DNA of 64,000 nucleotides from Celeribacter sp. PS-C1 (GTDB lineage Bacteria; Pseudomonadota; Alphaproteobacteria; Rhodobacterales; Rhodobacteraceae), in assembly GCF_019429625.1 (NCBI RefSeq), contig NZ_JAHXRW010000011.1:1-64000 (forward strand), given 5' to 3'. Of the stretch, positions 44,929 to 58,279 are shown one piece after another. A program made the translations under genes and the position numbers. Position 1 is the stretch's first letter; each line of letters starts with the position of its first letter. A model generated the notes under the pieces. That model was not told where the DNA came from. It saw nothing but the letters and a program-made list of their open reading frames with translations, and made no database searches.

Positions 44929-45336
44929 TCAGAGATTGGTGTGGAACCCGAGGTCTTCGGCGATGTGGAAGAGATCGGACAGGAACGTGTGGGTCTCTGC
45001 CTGCTCTTCTTGCGACGCCTTGTCATGTTCGGCGCGGGCTTTCGCGATGAGATCGGTGACGATCTCTTGCGACATTTCCCCACGCGGCAAAGCCACCTCA
45101 GCCAGCACGGAGATGTTCTCCGGCGCCAGTTCGGCAAACCCGCCCGTCACGATGAATTCCATCTCACCTTCCGGCCCGTTCACGATCAAACGACCGGGAC
45201 GCAGGGTGAGGATGGTGGGCTCGTGGCCCGCCATCGCTGTCAAACGGCCTTCGGAACCCGGGATCTGGACCTGCTCCACTTGGAGAGACGCAAGTTTGCG
45301 CTCGGGAGAGACGAGATCAAATTGGACTGTAGCCAT
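44929..45336 (-). CDS. atpC: F1 ATP synthase epsilon subunit
   Basis: Central-stalk regulatory subunit of 135 residues. [20 protein letters not shown] and [40 protein letters not shown] and [18 protein letters not shown] give the beta-sandwich domain. The C-terminal helices are shortened compared with E. coli but typical of alphaproteobacteria. Last gene of atpHAGDC. Confidence 0.95.
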   Translation of the reverse strand: MATVQFDLVSPERKLASLQVEQVQIPGSEGRLTAMAGHEPTILTLRPGRLIVNGPEGEMEFIVTGGFAELAPENISVLAEVALPRGEMSQEIVTDLIAKARAEHDKASQEEQAETHTFLSDLFHIAEDLGFHTNL

Positions 45337-45360
45337 CAGAGGCCTCCTTCCGGGTTAAAA

Positions 45361-46791
<1,431 letters not shown>

Positions 46792-46803
46792 TTACTCCGG
46801 GTC

Positions 46804-47676
46804 TTAGAGCGCTTCAGCGCCCGAGATGATTTCGATAAGCTCGTTGGTGATGACGGCCTGACGCGAACGGTTGTATTCGATCGTCAGCTTGTCGATCATG
46901 TCGCCTGCGTTGCGGGTGGCGTTGTCCATTGCGGACATCCGCGCGCCCTGCTCGGAGGCACCATTTTCCAGCAGCGCCGAGAAGATCTGCGTCGCCACAC
47001 CGCGCGGCAGAAGGTCGGCCAGAATGCCTTCCTCGGAGGGCTCGTAATCGTAGAGCGAGCCACCGGCATCCTCATCGGCCTCATAGGCCGCCGGGATGAT
47101 CTGTTGCGCAGTCGGGACTTGGGTCACGACGTTTTGGAATTTGGCATAGAAGATCGTCGCCACGTCAAACTCGCCGGCATCGAAGCGAACCAGAAGGTCC
47201 TTCGCGATGTCCTGCGCGTTGGCGTAACCGATTTTCTTCACCTCGGTCAGGTCCACGTGAGCGACGAAGAGATCCGCATAATCACGCTTGAGCTGTTCAC
47301 GGCCTTTTTTGCCGACGGTGATGATTTTCACCGTCTTGCCTTTGCCTTGAAGCTCGACGATGCGGGTTTTCGCCAGTTTCACGATGTTGGTGTTAAAGCC
47401 ACCACACAGACCCTTTTCAGAGGTCATGACAACGAGCAGATGCACATCGTCTTTTCCGGTCCCGGCAAGAAGCCGGGGCGCGGTATCGGAGCCACCAACC
47501 GAAGCCGACAGCGACCCGAGCACAGCGTTGAAACGCTCTGCATAGGGACGCGAGGCCTCAGCCGCATCCTGTGCCCGCCGCAGTTTCGCGGCGGCCACCA
47601 TCTGCATGGCCTTGGTGATCTTGCGCGTGGATTTCACGCTCGCGATCCGGTTTTTGAGATCCTTGAGGTTGGGCAT
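46804..47676 (-). CDS. atpG: F1 ATP synthase gamma subunit
   Basis: Central rotor subunit of 290 residues. The N-terminal coiled-coil helix is [20 protein letters not shown] with [16 protein letters not shown], and the C-terminal helix has [14 protein letters not shown]-type [20 protein letters not shown] and [20 protein letters not shown]. The middle domain [15 protein letters not shown] is conserved. Part of atpHAGDC. Confidence 0.97.
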   Translation of the reverse strand: MPNLKDLKNRIASVKSTRKITKAMQMVAAAKLRRAQDAAEASRPYAERFNAVLGSLSASVGGSDTAPRLLAGTGKDDVHLLVVMTSEKGLCGGFNTNIVKLAKTRIVELQGKGKTVKIITVGKKGREQLKRDYADLFVAHVDLTEVKKIGYANAQDIAKDLLVRFDAGEFDVATIFYAKFQNVVTQVPTAQQIIPAAYEADEDAGGSLYDYEPSEEGILADLLPRGVATQIFSALLENGASEQGARMSAMDNATRNAGDMIDKLTIEYNRSRQAVITNELIEIISGAEAL

Positions 47677-47694
47677 TAAAGCTGTCCTTCAGGA

Positions 47695-49232
<1,538 letters not shown>

Positions 49233-49233
<1 letters not shown>

Positions 49234-49793
49234 TATCCGACCTCTTTCATTGCATTCTGGAGGGAGTTGAGCTTGGAGGCGATCGAGGTATCGATCATCT
49301 TCGAGCCCACCTTGACGACAAGACCGCCGATGAGAGATTCATCCACGGTCGCATTGATGTTCACGTCTTTGCCAAACTTCTCGGAGAGGGTCTTGGCAAG
49401 TTTGGTGGCCTGGGTCTTGGTCAGCGCTTTTGCGGACACGACCTCGGCGGTCACTTCGCCACGCTCTTCGGCAAGAAGGGCGCTCAGAGCAGCTACAAGC
49501 TGCGGCAAGGCGAAAAGACGGCGGTTTTGCGCCATCAGAGCCAGCGTGCTGGACACGAAGTCTGTCAGACCGGCCTTTTTGGCAATCGCGGTGATCGCGG
49601 CTTCCAATTCTTCACGGGAATACACCGGCGAAGAAATGAGGGCCTTGAGATCGTCACTCTCGGAGAGCGCTGTCGACAGCGTCGCCACGTCCCCCTCAAG
49701 TGCCGCGATGGCATTGCTTTCTTTGGCCAGTTCGAAAACGGCCTTTGCGTAGCGTGCGGCGATGCCGCTGGAGATCGAAGCTGGTTCGGACAC
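49233..49793 (-). CDS. atpH: F1 ATP synthase delta subunit
   Basis: Peripheral-stalk connector of 186 residues. It begins, after a GTG start, with [20 protein letters not shown] and has the C-terminal [20 protein letters not shown] region. I choose the GTG at 49793, with GGAAGG at an ideal six-base spacing, rather than another GTG at 49799. First gene of the F1 operon; the FO genes are not in this window, as usual in alphaproteobacteria. Confidence 0.93.
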
Positions 49794-49799
49794 GTCCAC

Positions 49800-50177
49800 C
49801 CTTCCGATGTCTTAGGGCCCTCCCCCTTCTGCCCCGTTTTTGAGGTCATTCATGGAGGTAGAGCAGCTTGATTGACCCGCACGCGAACCGCACAGGCAAC
49901 AAAATCAGCGTGGATGTAGCAGAGCCTCAACTTTGCCGCAACCTTGTTGCGCCAGTTTAGCGCCAACAGATTGCAACTCTGCGGTCAGAGTTTTCAGGGC
50001 TTTAAGGGTTTTCCGCCTCCCACCCCTTCGAAGCGGCGCAAAAAAATTGCGACAGCGATGCGGATTTGCCTCACGAAACCGTGTGATTCCCTCGCGTTCG
50101 ATCCGCTGGCCCGAAAACGCGGGCACGAAAAATGATGATCTGACGCGAGACTTGCCACAGATTTGACTTGGGCGCGG
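49800..50177. other. Intergenic region between atpH and a methyltransferase gene
   Basis: 378 bases without a gene. It holds the candidate atp promoter (49913-49941), the dyad CGCAAC-CTT-GTTGCG (49937-49951), and a second dyad CGCAA-AAAAA-TTGCG (50037-50051). Both flanking genes are on the minus strand. I see no RNA gene. Confidence 0.5.
49913..49941 (-). promoter_or_regulatory. Candidate atpHAGDC promoter
   Basis: Minus strand TTGCGG, 17-base spacer, TACATC. Leader of about 110 bases before atpH. The -35 box lies in the perfect dyad CGCAAC-CTT-GTTGCG (49937-49951), which may be a regulatory site. Confidence 0.42.
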
Positions 50178-50927
50178 TCAAACAGGTTTCGCCTCGGGCA
50201 CAGGGCGCAGACCTTCGAGCACCCCGGCTTTGCGGCGCACTGCTTCCGGCGAACCGGACCCGGTTTGGGCATAGACCTGTTTCGAGACCTCGACCACCAG
50301 AACACCGCCCGCGAGCGCCGTCGGCATCTGACGCCCGACGCGTTCCCACACCGGCCCCCAGCGTTTCCAAAATCGTTTGTGTGACGGTGGCTGAAACAGA
50401 ACCGCGGCGTGACGTTCAGGCAAGAACCGCGAGCGCCGCAGCTGCAACTCAAGCTGGCTGAGACTGTAGGGCCGCCCATAACCGAACGGCGTGCTGTCTG
50501 AGCGCGACCAAAGCCCGCCTCGGTTCGGCACCACAAAGAGCGCCTTGCCCCCCGGCCCAAGCACCCGCCAGCATTCTTCCAACAAGGCATCCGGCGCGTC
50601 CGAGGTCTCGAGCCCGTGCATGACCACCAGCTTGTCGACGAATCCGGTCTGGAGCGGCCAGCGCGTCTCAGGGCACAGCGCCGAGACATTCGGCATCCCC
50701 GCAGGCCAATGCATCACCCCCTGCTGGTCCGGCATCAAGCCAATCACCCGACGCGCATCTGCCAGATAGGGGCGTAGCAACGGCACGGCAAAGCCAAAGC
50801 CCGCCACAGACTGACGTTCCGCATCGGGCCAAAAGGCCACAACCTGATCCCGGATCGCGCGCTGTGCGGCGCGGCCCAATCCGGTCCGGTAGTAGAAATT
50901 TCTCAGCTCAACGACGTCGAGATGCAT
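50178..50927 (-). CDS. SAM-dependent methyltransferase-like protein (type 11)
   Basis: Protein of 249 residues with a late methyltransferase core: [20 protein letters not shown] and [20 protein letters not shown], like the motif after the SAM site. The early glycine motif is [20 protein letters not shown], a weak version of motif I, so SAM binding is probable but not certain. The start at 50927 ([13 protein letters not shown]) is the first ATG with family-like sequence. It is divergent from gloB with 63 bases between. Substrate unknown. Confidence 0.78.
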   Translation of the reverse strand: MHLDVVELRNFYYRTGLGRAAQRAIRDQVVAFWPDAERQSVAGFGFAVPLLRPYLADARRVIGLMPDQQGVMHWPAGMPNVSALCPETRWPLQTGFVDKLVVMHGLETSDAPDALLEECWRVLGPGGKALFVVPNRGGLWSRSDSTPFGYGRPYSLSQLELQLRRSRFLPERHAAVLFQPPSHKRFWKRWGPVWERVGRQMPTALAGGVLVVEVSKQVYAQTGSGSPEAVRRKAGVLEGLRPVPEAKPV

Positions 50928-50990
50928 TGCAATCCGCGGGCCTTCCCCAAATGTTAGGAACACCATAGACGCAAGATACCGGAGAACGCC

Positions 50991-51755
50991 ATGCTAGAGA
51001 TCGTCACCATTGCCGCCCTTACGGACAATTACGATTTTCTTGTGCATGATCCCGTCAGCGGGCGCACCGCTCTGGTCGATGCAGCCGATCCAGCCCCCGT
51101 GTTGGATGCCCTCTCCGAACGTGGCTGGACGCTCGATGAGATTTGGCTCACTCATCACCATTGGGACCATGTGGACGGCACCCCCGGGCTGGTTGAGGCG
51201 ACGGGCGCGACGGTCACTGGCGCCAAGGCCGACCAACACCGCTTGCCGCCGCTCATGCGCATCGTAGAGCCGGGGCAAAGCTTTGATTTCTCCGGGCATG
51301 AGGTGCAGATTCTGGCCGCCGATGGTCACACCATAGGCCACATCGCCTATCACATCCCCTCAGCCAAGGCCCTGTTTTCTGCGGACAGCCTCATGGCGCT
51401 TGGCTGCGGTCGTCTGTTTGAGGGCACCCCTGCGCAGATGTGGGAGACGCTCTCGCGTTTCGCCGCCCTGCCAGAGGACACCGTGGTCTACTCCGGCCAT
51501 GAATACACCGCCTCGAATGCGCGGTTTGCGCTGACCATCGAACCCGACAACGCGGCGCTGCGAAACCGTGCCAAAGCCATTGAGGCGGCTCGCGAAAACG
51601 GCGAAGCCACCGTGCCCTCGCCGCTGGCTCTGGAACTTGCGACCAATCCTTTCCTGCGCGCCGGGCTGGCGCCAGTGAAAGAGCTTTTGGGTATGGAGGA
51701 CGCTTCCGACGCCGAGGTTTTCGCCGAAATCAGAGCCCGAAAGGACTCGTTTTAA
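50991..51755 (+). CDS. gloB: Hydroxyacylglutathione hydrolase (glyoxalase II)
   Basis: Metallo-beta-lactamase fold enzyme of 254 residues that splits S-lactoylglutathione. The metal motif is [18 protein letters not shown] (about 55-72), and [41 protein letters not shown] and [19 protein letters not shown] complete the metal site. The C-terminal helix domain has [17 protein letters not shown]. It is downstream of a divergent methyltransferase gene. Confidence 0.96.
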   Translation: MLEIVTIAALTDNYDFLVHDPVSGRTALVDAADPAPVLDALSERGWTLDEIWLTHHHWDHVDGTPGLVEATGATVTGAKADQHRLPPLMRIVEPGQSFDFSGHEVQILAADGHTIGHIAYHIPSAKALFSADSLMALGCGRLFEGTPAQMWETLSRFAALPEDTVVYSGHEYTASNARFALTIEPDNAALRNRAKAIEAARENGEATVPSPLALELATNPFLRAGLAPVKELLGMEDASDAEVFAEIRARKDSF

Positions 51756-51843
51756 CGCATGAGTTGGCCCCTTGTTTTCCTGTCAAGTAAACTTACATAG
51801 TTTCTTGGAAAACAGGGGATCGCCCCAAACAAAGCGCTCAAAA

Positions 51844-51874
51844 CTTGACGCCTCACAAAAATTTACCCCCGTTA
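51844..51874 (+). promoter_or_regulatory. Candidate sigma-32 (heat-shock) promoter of clpA
   Basis: CTTGACG, 16-base spacer, CCCCGTTA, close to the CTTGAA/CCCCAT-T type heat-shock promoter. clpA is a heat-shock gene in other bacteria. It lies about 125 bases before the GTG start. A TTAACC follows the -10 region. Confidence 0.4.
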
Positions 51875-51998
51875 ACCATTTTTTTGCTTGAAGCGCGCGC
51901 GTTTCAATCGAACTTTAAGAGTATCAGGCCAAAACTTAGGGGGCGGGCCGCAAAACATGCCCCTTTAGAGACCCCGAATGCGAAGGAGCACCCCCAAC

Positions 51999-54332
51999 GT
52001 GCCGTCATTTTCGAACACCCTTGAGCAAGCCATCCATGCAGCCTTGGCGCTGGCAAACGCCCGCCGCCACGAACTTGCAACCCTGGAACACCTATTGCTG
52101 GCCCTGATCGACGAGCCCGACGCGGCCCGCGTGATGCAGGCCTGCAATGTCGAGCTTGAGGAGCTGCGAAAAACCCTTCTGGATTATATCGAGGACGATC
52201 TTTCGACGCTCGTCACCGATGTCGAAGGCTCTGAGGCCGTGCCTACCGCCTCGTTCCAGCGCGTGATCCAGCGCGCCGCGATCCATGTCCAATCCTCGGG
52301 CCGCACCGAGGTGACCGGTGCCAACGTGTTGGTCGCGATCTTTGCTGAACGTGAATCCAACGCCGCCTACTTCCTGCAAGAACAAGATATGACGCGTTAC
52401 GATGCGGTGAATTTCATCGCCCATGGTGTGGCGAAAGACCCCGCCTTTGGCGAACAACGCCCGATCACCGGCTCTGAAGAACAGCAGGAAGAAACCCAAA
52501 GCGCGCAGCCGCAATCCTCCGGCGAGGACAAAGAGTCCGCGCTCGCGAAATACTGCGTCGATCTCAACAAGAAGGCCGCCGAGGGCGATGTCGATCCGCT
52601 GATCGGTCGCGCCCATGAGGTCGAGCGCTGCATTCAGGTTCTTTGCCGCCGCCGCAAGAACAATCCGCTTTTGGTGGGCGATCCGGGCGTGGGCAAGACC
52701 GCCATCGCCGAAGGTCTCGCCAAAAAAATCGTTGACGGTGAAACCCCGGAGGTTCTCTCCAAATCCACGATCTTTTCGCTCGACATGGGCGCGCTTTTGG
52801 CGGGCACGCGCTATCGCGGCGATTTCGAAGAACGCCTGAAAGCAGTCGTCAAAGAGCTCGAAGATCACCCGGACGCGGTGCTGTTCATCGACGAGATTCA
52901 CACCGTGATCGGTGCGGGTGCCACATCTGGCGGCGCGATGGATGCCTCCAACCTGCTGAAGCCTGCGCTGCAGGGCGGCAAACTGCGCTGCATGGGCTCC
53001 ACGACCTATAAGGAATTCCGCCAGCATTTCGAGAAAGACCGTGCCCTGTCGCGTCGGTTCCAGAAAATCGACGTCAACGAGCCGTCGGTTGATGATGCGG
53101 TGAAAATCCTTCAGGGTCTCAAACCCTATTTCGAAGAGCATCACGACATCCGCTACACGGCAGATGCGATCAAGACCGCCGTTGAACTGTCCGCGCGCTA
53201 CATTCACGACCGTAAACTGCCCGACAAGGCGATCGACGTGATCGATGAAGCGGGCGCGGCCCAGCATCTCGTGGCCGAAAGCAAACGCCGTAAAACGATC
53301 TCCCCGAAAGAGATCGAAGCCGTGGTGGCAAAGATCGCCCGCATCCCGCCGAAGAACGTCTCCAAAGACGATGCCGAGGTGCTCAAGGATCTCGAAGGCA
53401 CGCTCAAACGCGTCGTCTTCGGCCAGGACAAGGCCATCGAGACACTCAGCTCTGCGATCAAACTGTCGCGGGCGGGTCTGCGCGAGCCGGAGAAACCCAT
53501 CGGCAACTACCTCTTTGCCGGTCCGACCGGTGTGGGTAAAACCGAGGTTGCGAAACAGCTCGCAGATAGCCTTGGCGTGGAACTGCTGCGCTTTGACATG
53601 TCGGAATACATGGAGAAACACGCGGTCTCCCGTCTGATCGGCGCGCCTCCGGGCTATGTCGGTTTCGATCAGGGCGGTCTTTTGACCGATGGCGTCGACC
53701 AGCATCCGCATTGTGTGCTTTTGCTCGACGAGATCGAAAAGGCCCACCCGGATGTCTACAACATTCTTCTGCAGGTGATGGACAACGGCAAGCTGACCGA
53801 TCACAACGGCCGCACCGTCGATTTCCGCAACGTGATCCTGATCATGACCTCCAACGCGGGTGCGTCCGAGCAGGCGAAAGAAGCCATCGGCTTTGGCCGC
53901 GACCGTCGCGAAGGCGAAGACACCGCCGCGATCGAACGCACCTTCACGCCGGAATTCCGCAACCGTCTGGACGCGGTGGTTTCCTTCGGCCCGCTGCCGA
54001 AAGAGGTCATCCTGCAGGTCGTCGAGAAATTCGTACTGCAACTTGAGGCCCAGCTCATGGACCGCAACGTGCACATCGAACTCACCCGCCCGGCCGCCGA
54101 ATGGCTCGCCGACAAGGGCTACGACGACAAGATGGGCGCACGTCCGCTGGGCCGCGTCATTCAGGAGCACATCAAAAAACCGCTCGCTGAAGAGCTTCTG
54201 TTCGGCAAGCTGTCGAAGGGCGGCGTGGTCAAGGTGGGCGTCAAGGATGGCGACATCGAACTGCGCATCGAGGAGCCGGGTGCCCCGCGCATCGGACGTT
54301 CGAAGAAGCCACCACTTCTGACCGCAGAGTGA
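51999..54332 (+). CDS. clpA: ATP-dependent Clp protease ATP-binding subunit ClpA
   Basis: Hsp100 unfoldase of 777 residues that feeds ClpP. The N-terminal Clp-N domain ([40 protein letters not shown]), then D1 Walker [21 protein letters not shown] and D2 Walker [22 protein letters not shown]1 Walker B is [15 protein letters not shown] and D2 Walker B is [15 protein letters not shown]. The start is GTG at 51999 ([10 protein letters not shown]), with AAGGAG about ten bases upstream. The short ClpB-type coiled coil is absent, so this is ClpA, not ClpB. No clpS gene is next to it here. Confidence 0.97.
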   Translation: MPSFSNTLEQAIHAALALANARRHELATLEHLLLALIDEPDAARVMQACNVELEELRKTLLDYIEDDLSTLVTDVEGSEAVPTASFQRVIQRAAIHVQSSGRTEVTGANVLVAIFAERESNAAYFLQEQDMTRYDAVNFIAHGVAKDPAFGEQRPITGSEEQQEETQSAQPQSSGEDKESALAKYCVDLNKKAAEGDVDPLIGRAHEVERCIQVLCRRRKNNPLLVGDPGVGKTAIAEGLAKKIVDGETPEVLSKSTIFSLDMGALLAGTRYRGDFEERLKAVVKELEDHPDAVLFIDEIHTVIGAGATSGGAMDASNLLKPALQGGKLRCMGSTTYKEFRQHFEKDRALSRRFQKIDVNEPSVDDAVKILQGLKPYFEEHHDIRYTADAIKTAVELSARYIHDRKLPDKAIDVIDEAGAAQHLVAESKRRKTISPKEIEAVVAKIARIPPKNVSKDDAEVLKDLEGTLKRVVFGQDKAIETLSSAIKLSRAGLREPEKPIGNYLFAGPTGVGKTEVAKQLADSLGVELLRFDMSEYMEKHAVSRLIGAPPGYVGFDQGGLLTDGVDQHPHCVLLLDEIEKAHPDVYNILLQVMDNGKLTDHNGRTVDFRNVILIMTSNAGASEQAKEAIGFGRDRREGEDTAAIERTFTPEFRNRLDAVVSFGPLPKEVILQVVEKFVLQLEAQLMDRNVHIELTRPAAEWLADKGYDDKMGARPLGRVIQEHIKKPLAEELLFGKLSKGGVVKVGVKDGDIELRIEEPGAPRIGRSKKPPLLTAE

Positions 54333-54346
54333 TTTAAAAAACAAAC

Positions 54347-54383
54347 AAAAGCCCCGTCAGGACCTGTCTTGGCGGGGCTTTTT
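54347..54383 (+). terminator. Terminator after clpA
   Basis: AAAAGCCCCG / CGGGGCTTTT stem with a 13-base loop, followed by TTTAC. It ends 17 bases before the M23 peptidase gene. Confidence 0.85.
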
Positions 54384-54400
54384 ACGTCAGCTTGGACCTC

Positions 54401-55375
54401 ATGACGAAACCACTGTTCTTCCTTGGCCTCATTTCAATCGCCGCGCCCGCTCTGGCGCGTGATCCGGTGCTGTCGCCGCCGATCAACTGCACACTGGGCG
54501 ACACCTGTTACATCCAAAGCTATGTCGACACCGACCCCGGCCCGGGGGCGGCGGATTTCACCTGTGGCACGCTCTCCTATGACGGTCACAAAGGCACTGA
54601 TTTCGCCCTGCCCGCCGTCATCGACCTTTGGAATGGTGTCGATGTTCTCGCCTCAGCACCCGGCACCGTCATCGGCACCCGCGACGGCATGGAGGATTTC
54701 CCCCAAGGCCGCGAAGGCGCGCCCGACATCACCGGGAAGGAATGCGGCAATGGCGTTGTGGTCGATCATGGCGACGGCTGGGTCACACAATATTGCCACA
54801 TGATGAAGGACAGCATCGCGGTTCAGGAGGGCGACCGAGTGTCCTCGGCAACCGTTCTGGGCCAAGTCGGCCTGTCGGGTCTGACGCAATTCCCGCATGT
54901 CCACCTCTCCGTGCGTCATAACGACAAAACCATCGACCCGTTCAATCCTGCGGGCACCGTCGCCTGCGGACCGGACGCGATCCTGAGCGGCACGCTTTGG
55001 GACCGCGACATGGTTTACCAGGCTGGTGGCCTTTTGGACGTGGGCATCGATACGACAGTTCCCGAATATGAGGCGGTCAAAGCGGGCACGGCGGGGGCCG
55101 CGGCGTTCACCACACAAAGCCCCGCGCTTGTCGTATACGGCTTTGCCTACGGTAGCCGTGCGGGCGATGTGCTGCGCCTATCGATTTTTGGCCCCGAGGG
55201 CGAGGTCATCAGTCAGGACGCTGAACTCGACAGATCTCAAGCCCAGCTGTTCCGCGCCATCGGCAAACGCAATCCGGGCACATGGCCAACCGGCGGCTAT
55301 AGTGCCACGGTGCAAATGCTGCGCGACGGGACCGTGATCGACCAGCGCGAAACACGGTTTCAGATCGCGCCTTAA
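54401..55375 (+). CDS. M23 family metallopeptidase, secreted
   Basis: Lysostaphin-like endopeptidase of 324 residues, likely cutting peptidoglycan cross-links. Signal peptide MTKPLFFLGLISIAAPALA-RD (about 19 residues). The peptidase domain has the zinc-binding pair DGHKGTDFALP (about 65-75) and FPHVHLSVRHND (about 163-174). Several cysteine pairs (CTLGDTC, ADFTCG, GKECGNG) suggest a disulfide-stabilised export form. The C-terminal half (about 210-324) is a separate domain of unknown kind. It is convergent with the MotB-like gene. Confidence 0.87.
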   Translation: MTKPLFFLGLISIAAPALARDPVLSPPINCTLGDTCYIQSYVDTDPGPGAADFTCGTLSYDGHKGTDFALPAVIDLWNGVDVLASAPGTVIGTRDGMEDFPQGREGAPDITGKECGNGVVVDHGDGWVTQYCHMMKDSIAVQEGDRVSSATVLGQVGLSGLTQFPHVHLSVRHNDKTIDPFNPAGTVACGPDAILSGTLWDRDMVYQAGGLLDVGIDTTVPEYEAVKAGTAGAAAFTTQSPALVVYGFAYGSRAGDVLRLSIFGPEGEVISQDAELDRSQAQLFRAIGKRNPGTWPTGGYSATVQMLRDGTVIDQRETRFQIAP

Positions 55376-55378
55376 GTT

Positions 55379-57001
55379 CTATTTTTCTGTCAATTTCAAT
55401 TCGATGCGCCGGTTCTGGGCCAAGGCCTCCGGACTGTCGCCCTCGGCCACCGGTTGATATTCACCAAACCCCGCCGCCACCAAACGCGAGGGATCAAAAC
55501 CCAACTCCGCGGACATATAGCGCACAACGGAGAGCGCCCGCGCTTGGGACAGTTCCCAGTTGTCACGGTATTCGCCGGTTCCGGACAGCTGGGTCTTGTC
55601 GGTGTGACCATCGACGCGAATGACCCAATCGATCTCCGGCGGAATCTCCGCCGCCACCTCTGACAGGATCCGCGCCACACGCGCGATCTGCGTCCGACCC
55701 AAAGGCCCGAGTTCCGCAGAGGCCGGTTCGAACAGAACCTCAGAAGAGAACACAAAGCGGTCGCCCACGATGCGCACGCCCTCGCGATCACCCAAGATTT
55801 CGCGCAAACGGCCAAAGAATTCTGACCGGTAGTTCTGCAGCGACCGGGCCTCTTCTTCCAAGCGCTTGCGCTCCGCCTCTTCCAAGGCCGCGCGTGCCCG
55901 TTCCTCGGCCGCGACCTGTGCCAGAGCCGCATTCAACCGCTGCGTCAGGCTGTCGATTTGAACTTCGTTTTCCGTATCCGCCGCCGTGCGCACATCGAGG
56001 GTCGACTGAAGTGCGGCCAATTGTTCACGCATCTGCGCCACCTGCGCGTTCAACAGCGCCAGCTTGCGCTCGGCTTCGGCCGATTTCGCCTCTTCCTGAG
56101 AAAGTGCAGCCTGCGCCGTTGCCAAAAGCGCGGCCTGTTTTTCGCGCTCGGAAATATCCTGATCAAGCTGCGCCTGCATATCGTCGCGCGCGGTGCGGCT
56201 TGCTGCCAAAAGTGTCAGGGTCTCCTCCGCTTCCTTGCGCGCTTCCTCTAGCGCGAGGCTCATCGCCGTCAATTCCTCATCGGCGCCCGAAAACCGCTCT
56301 TTGAGCGCCTGCATCGCCGCGGCGTCGGCCAAACGATCCTGTTCCGCTTGCGACAACTCGATTTGCGCGGCCTCCAACGCCGCTTCCCGATCCACAGCCT
56401 GCGCACGCAAATCCGCGACCAAGGCATCCAGAGCCTCACGCCGCGCGGCCGCCAGTCGAGCCTCCTCCGTGGCCGCGTCGATCTCATCGCGCGCCTTCGC
56501 CAGTGCAAGCTGTGCCGCCTCTTGTTCCGTAATCAACTGCGCCCGCGCGGCCTCCAGATCGTCGATCTGCGCGGCCAGCTGCGCGCCTTCGGTCAACGCC
56601 GCATCGCGTTCCGCGATCAGACTGGCGACTTGGGCCTCGAACGAGGCGATCCGACCGGAGAGTGTTGCATTCTCCGTCTCAAGCCCCGCGATGGTCTCCG
56701 CCTGTGCCTCCGCCCGACCACGCAAGTCGGACAAAGTGGCGCTCAACGTGCCAATCTGGGTCTCAAGGCCAAGGTTTTTCTGTTGCTCCATACCGAGCGC
56801 ATCGGCCAGCGCGTTAAGCTCCGCGCTCAAAGCATCAAGCTCATGTTCCTGACCGGAAATTTGGTCGCGCAGCATGGATTGCACCACCATGAAGATGGTC
56901 AGAACGAACATCAGAACCAGCAAAAGCGCCGTCATCGCATCGACGAACCCCGGCCAGATCGAGCCGGACATGCGATGAGAGGAGCGGCGCAGAACGGCCA
57001 T
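55379..57001 (-). CDS. MotB/OmpA-type peptidoglycan-binding protein with long coiled coil
   Basis: Protein of 540 residues. One N-terminal membrane helix holds the proton-type Asp: WPGFVDAMTALLLVLMFVLT (Asp 21). A coiled-coil arm of about 350 residues (roughly 45-400), rich in Ala, Glu, Leu and Arg, follows. The C-terminal OmpA domain (about 415-538) has FSSEVLFEPASAELGPLGRT, VIRVDGHTDKTQLSGTGEYR, NWELSQARALSVVRYM and NRRIELKLTE. It pairs with the MotA/ExbB-like gene one base upstream. Such pairs occur in flagella-like motors and in Zorya defence; the specific role here is unknown. Confidence 0.85.
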   Translation of the reverse strand: MAVLRRSSHRMSGSIWPGFVDAMTALLLVLMFVLTIFMVVQSMLRDQISGQEHELDALSAELNALADALGMEQQKNLGLETQIGTLSATLSDLRGRAEAQAETIAGLETENATLSGRIASFEAQVASLIAERDAALTEGAQLAAQIDDLEAARAQLITEQEAAQLALAKARDEIDAATEEARLAAARREALDALVADLRAQAVDREAALEAAQIELSQAEQDRLADAAAMQALKERFSGADEELTAMSLALEEARKEAEETLTLLAASRTARDDMQAQLDQDISEREKQAALLATAQAALSQEEAKSAEAERKLALLNAQVAQMREQLAALQSTLDVRTAADTENEVQIDSLTQRLNAALAQVAAEERARAALEEAERKRLEEEARSLQNYRSEFFGRLREILGDREGVRIVGDRFVFSSEVLFEPASAELGPLGRTQIARVARILSEVAAEIPPEIDWVIRVDGHTDKTQLSGTGEYRDNWELSQARALSVVRYMSAELGFDPSRLVAAGFGEYQPVAEGDSPEALAQNRRIELKLTEK

Positions 57002-57002
57002 A

Positions 57003-58202
57003 TCAGACGCCCCGGTCGTCTTGGCCCAGCTCGCGCAGGGTCCGCGTCAGACCGGCAATCTCTGCGCGCAACTCAGCCAGGCTTTCTTGGCGCCCGGCAG
57101 AGAGCTCCTCAAGAATGCGCAACAGCTGCACGTCGATGGAGCGCAGCCGCATCCGGGATTCGGCATCGAGCGCCTCGTGGTCTTGAGCGCGGTCCGGGCC
57201 CCGTGTGCCCATGACCTCCACCAAGCGCTCCTGCCCATCGGCAACACGCGCGAGGACATTGACAGTATCCTCTTCCTTGCTCTGCCGCAGGTTCATCTGT
57301 TCGAGCGTCTCGGTGAGCCGCGCGAGCCGCCCGTCCGTCTCCATCCGCCCGGCTTCAGCGCGGGCAAAGAGGGTCTGCAGTTCGTCCATCTGACGGCCCA
57401 TGTGATCAAGCACCGCGACCGCCCCCGACAGATCATCCCCGCTGTCGCTATCCCCCGCAACGCCAAGGCGCGTGATGGTGGAGAGCCATTCCTCAAGCTC
57501 GCGGAAAAACCGGTTTTGACCGTGCGAGGCAAAGAGTTCGAGCATGCCGACGACCAAAGAGCCCGCAAGCCCTAAAAGTGACGAGGCAAAGGCCGTGCCC
57601 ATGCCGCCCAACTGGCTTTCGAGCCCACTCATGAGCTGGGTCAAGACATCCCCCGCACCTTCGCCCTCAGAAGGTGAAAGCGAGCGAATGGTCTCGACGA
57701 GCGCAGGGACCGTGGTGGCAAGACCGTAGAAGGTCCCCAGAAGGCCAAGGAAAATCAACAGGTTGGAAATGTATCGCGTGATGTCGCGGGCTTCATCGAT
57801 CCGCGTGGCCACCGAGTCCAAAATCGAGCGCGCCGAGGTCGAGGAAATCTGCGTCCGCGAATTGCGATCCCGCAGAAGCGCGGCCAAGGGCGCCAAAAGA
57901 CGCGGTGCGGTTTTGCCGGGAACCTTTGGGCGCTGGCCAGTGAAGCGCTCGATCCAGTTGACGGAGGCGACGAGTTGGACCACCTGCAAGAAACAGGCGA
58001 GAATGCCGATAATGAAGACGACGGCGATAAACCCGTTGAGATAGGGGTTGGCCAAAAACACCGGCCCCACACGCGGCAGGGCCATGACCAAACCGGCCAC
58101 GACCAAGCCCAGAACGATGATCATCAAGGTGATCTGACGCACGGGTTGGGAAAAGAATTTAAGCTCGGCCTCGCGCTCGGTTTTATACGCGGGTTGGTTC
58201 AT
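57003..58202 (-). CDS. MotA/TolQ/ExbB proton channel family protein
   Basis: Protein of 399 residues with about four membrane helices: 22-41, 54-74, 145-165 and 203-223. Channel signatures are NLLIFLGLLGTFYGLATTVP and GGMGTAFASSLLGLAGSLVV. A long C-terminal cytoplasmic helix region (about 225-399) could be a coiled coil. The start at 58202 (MNQPAYKTERE) is preferred to an earlier in-frame start at 58265. The MotB-like gene follows directly, so the two should form a stator-like complex. Confidence 0.85.
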   Translation of the reverse strand: MNQPAYKTEREAELKFFSQPVRQITLMIIVLGLVVAGLVMALPRVGPVFLANPYLNGFIAVVFIIGILACFLQVVQLVASVNWIERFTGQRPKVPGKTAPRLLAPLAALLRDRNSRTQISSTSARSILDSVATRIDEARDITRYISNLLIFLGLLGTFYGLATTVPALVETIRSLSPSEGEGAGDVLTQLMSGLESQLGGMGTAFASSLLGLAGSLVVGMLELFASHGQNRFFRELEEWLSTITRLGVAGDSDSGDDLSGAVAVLDHMGRQMDELQTLFARAEAGRMETDGRLARLTETLEQMNLRQSKEEDTVNVLARVADGQERLVEVMGTRGPDRAQDHEALDAESRMRLRSIDVQLLRILEELSAGRQESLAELRAEIAGLTRTLRELGQDDRGV

Positions 58203-58279
58203 AGACCCTGACCTTTTTGTCCTGTTGTCGCCACGATAGGGGTAAGTGCCCCCGTCTGCCAACACGCGATTTCGTGTGG

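Noticed and set aside
55379-58202. Zorya anti-phage defence locus
   Set aside because: Only ZorA/ZorB-like genes are present. Neighbours are a peptidase, a ChaC-like enzyme and a DUF2125 protein, with no ZorC, ZorD helicase or ZorE nuclease.
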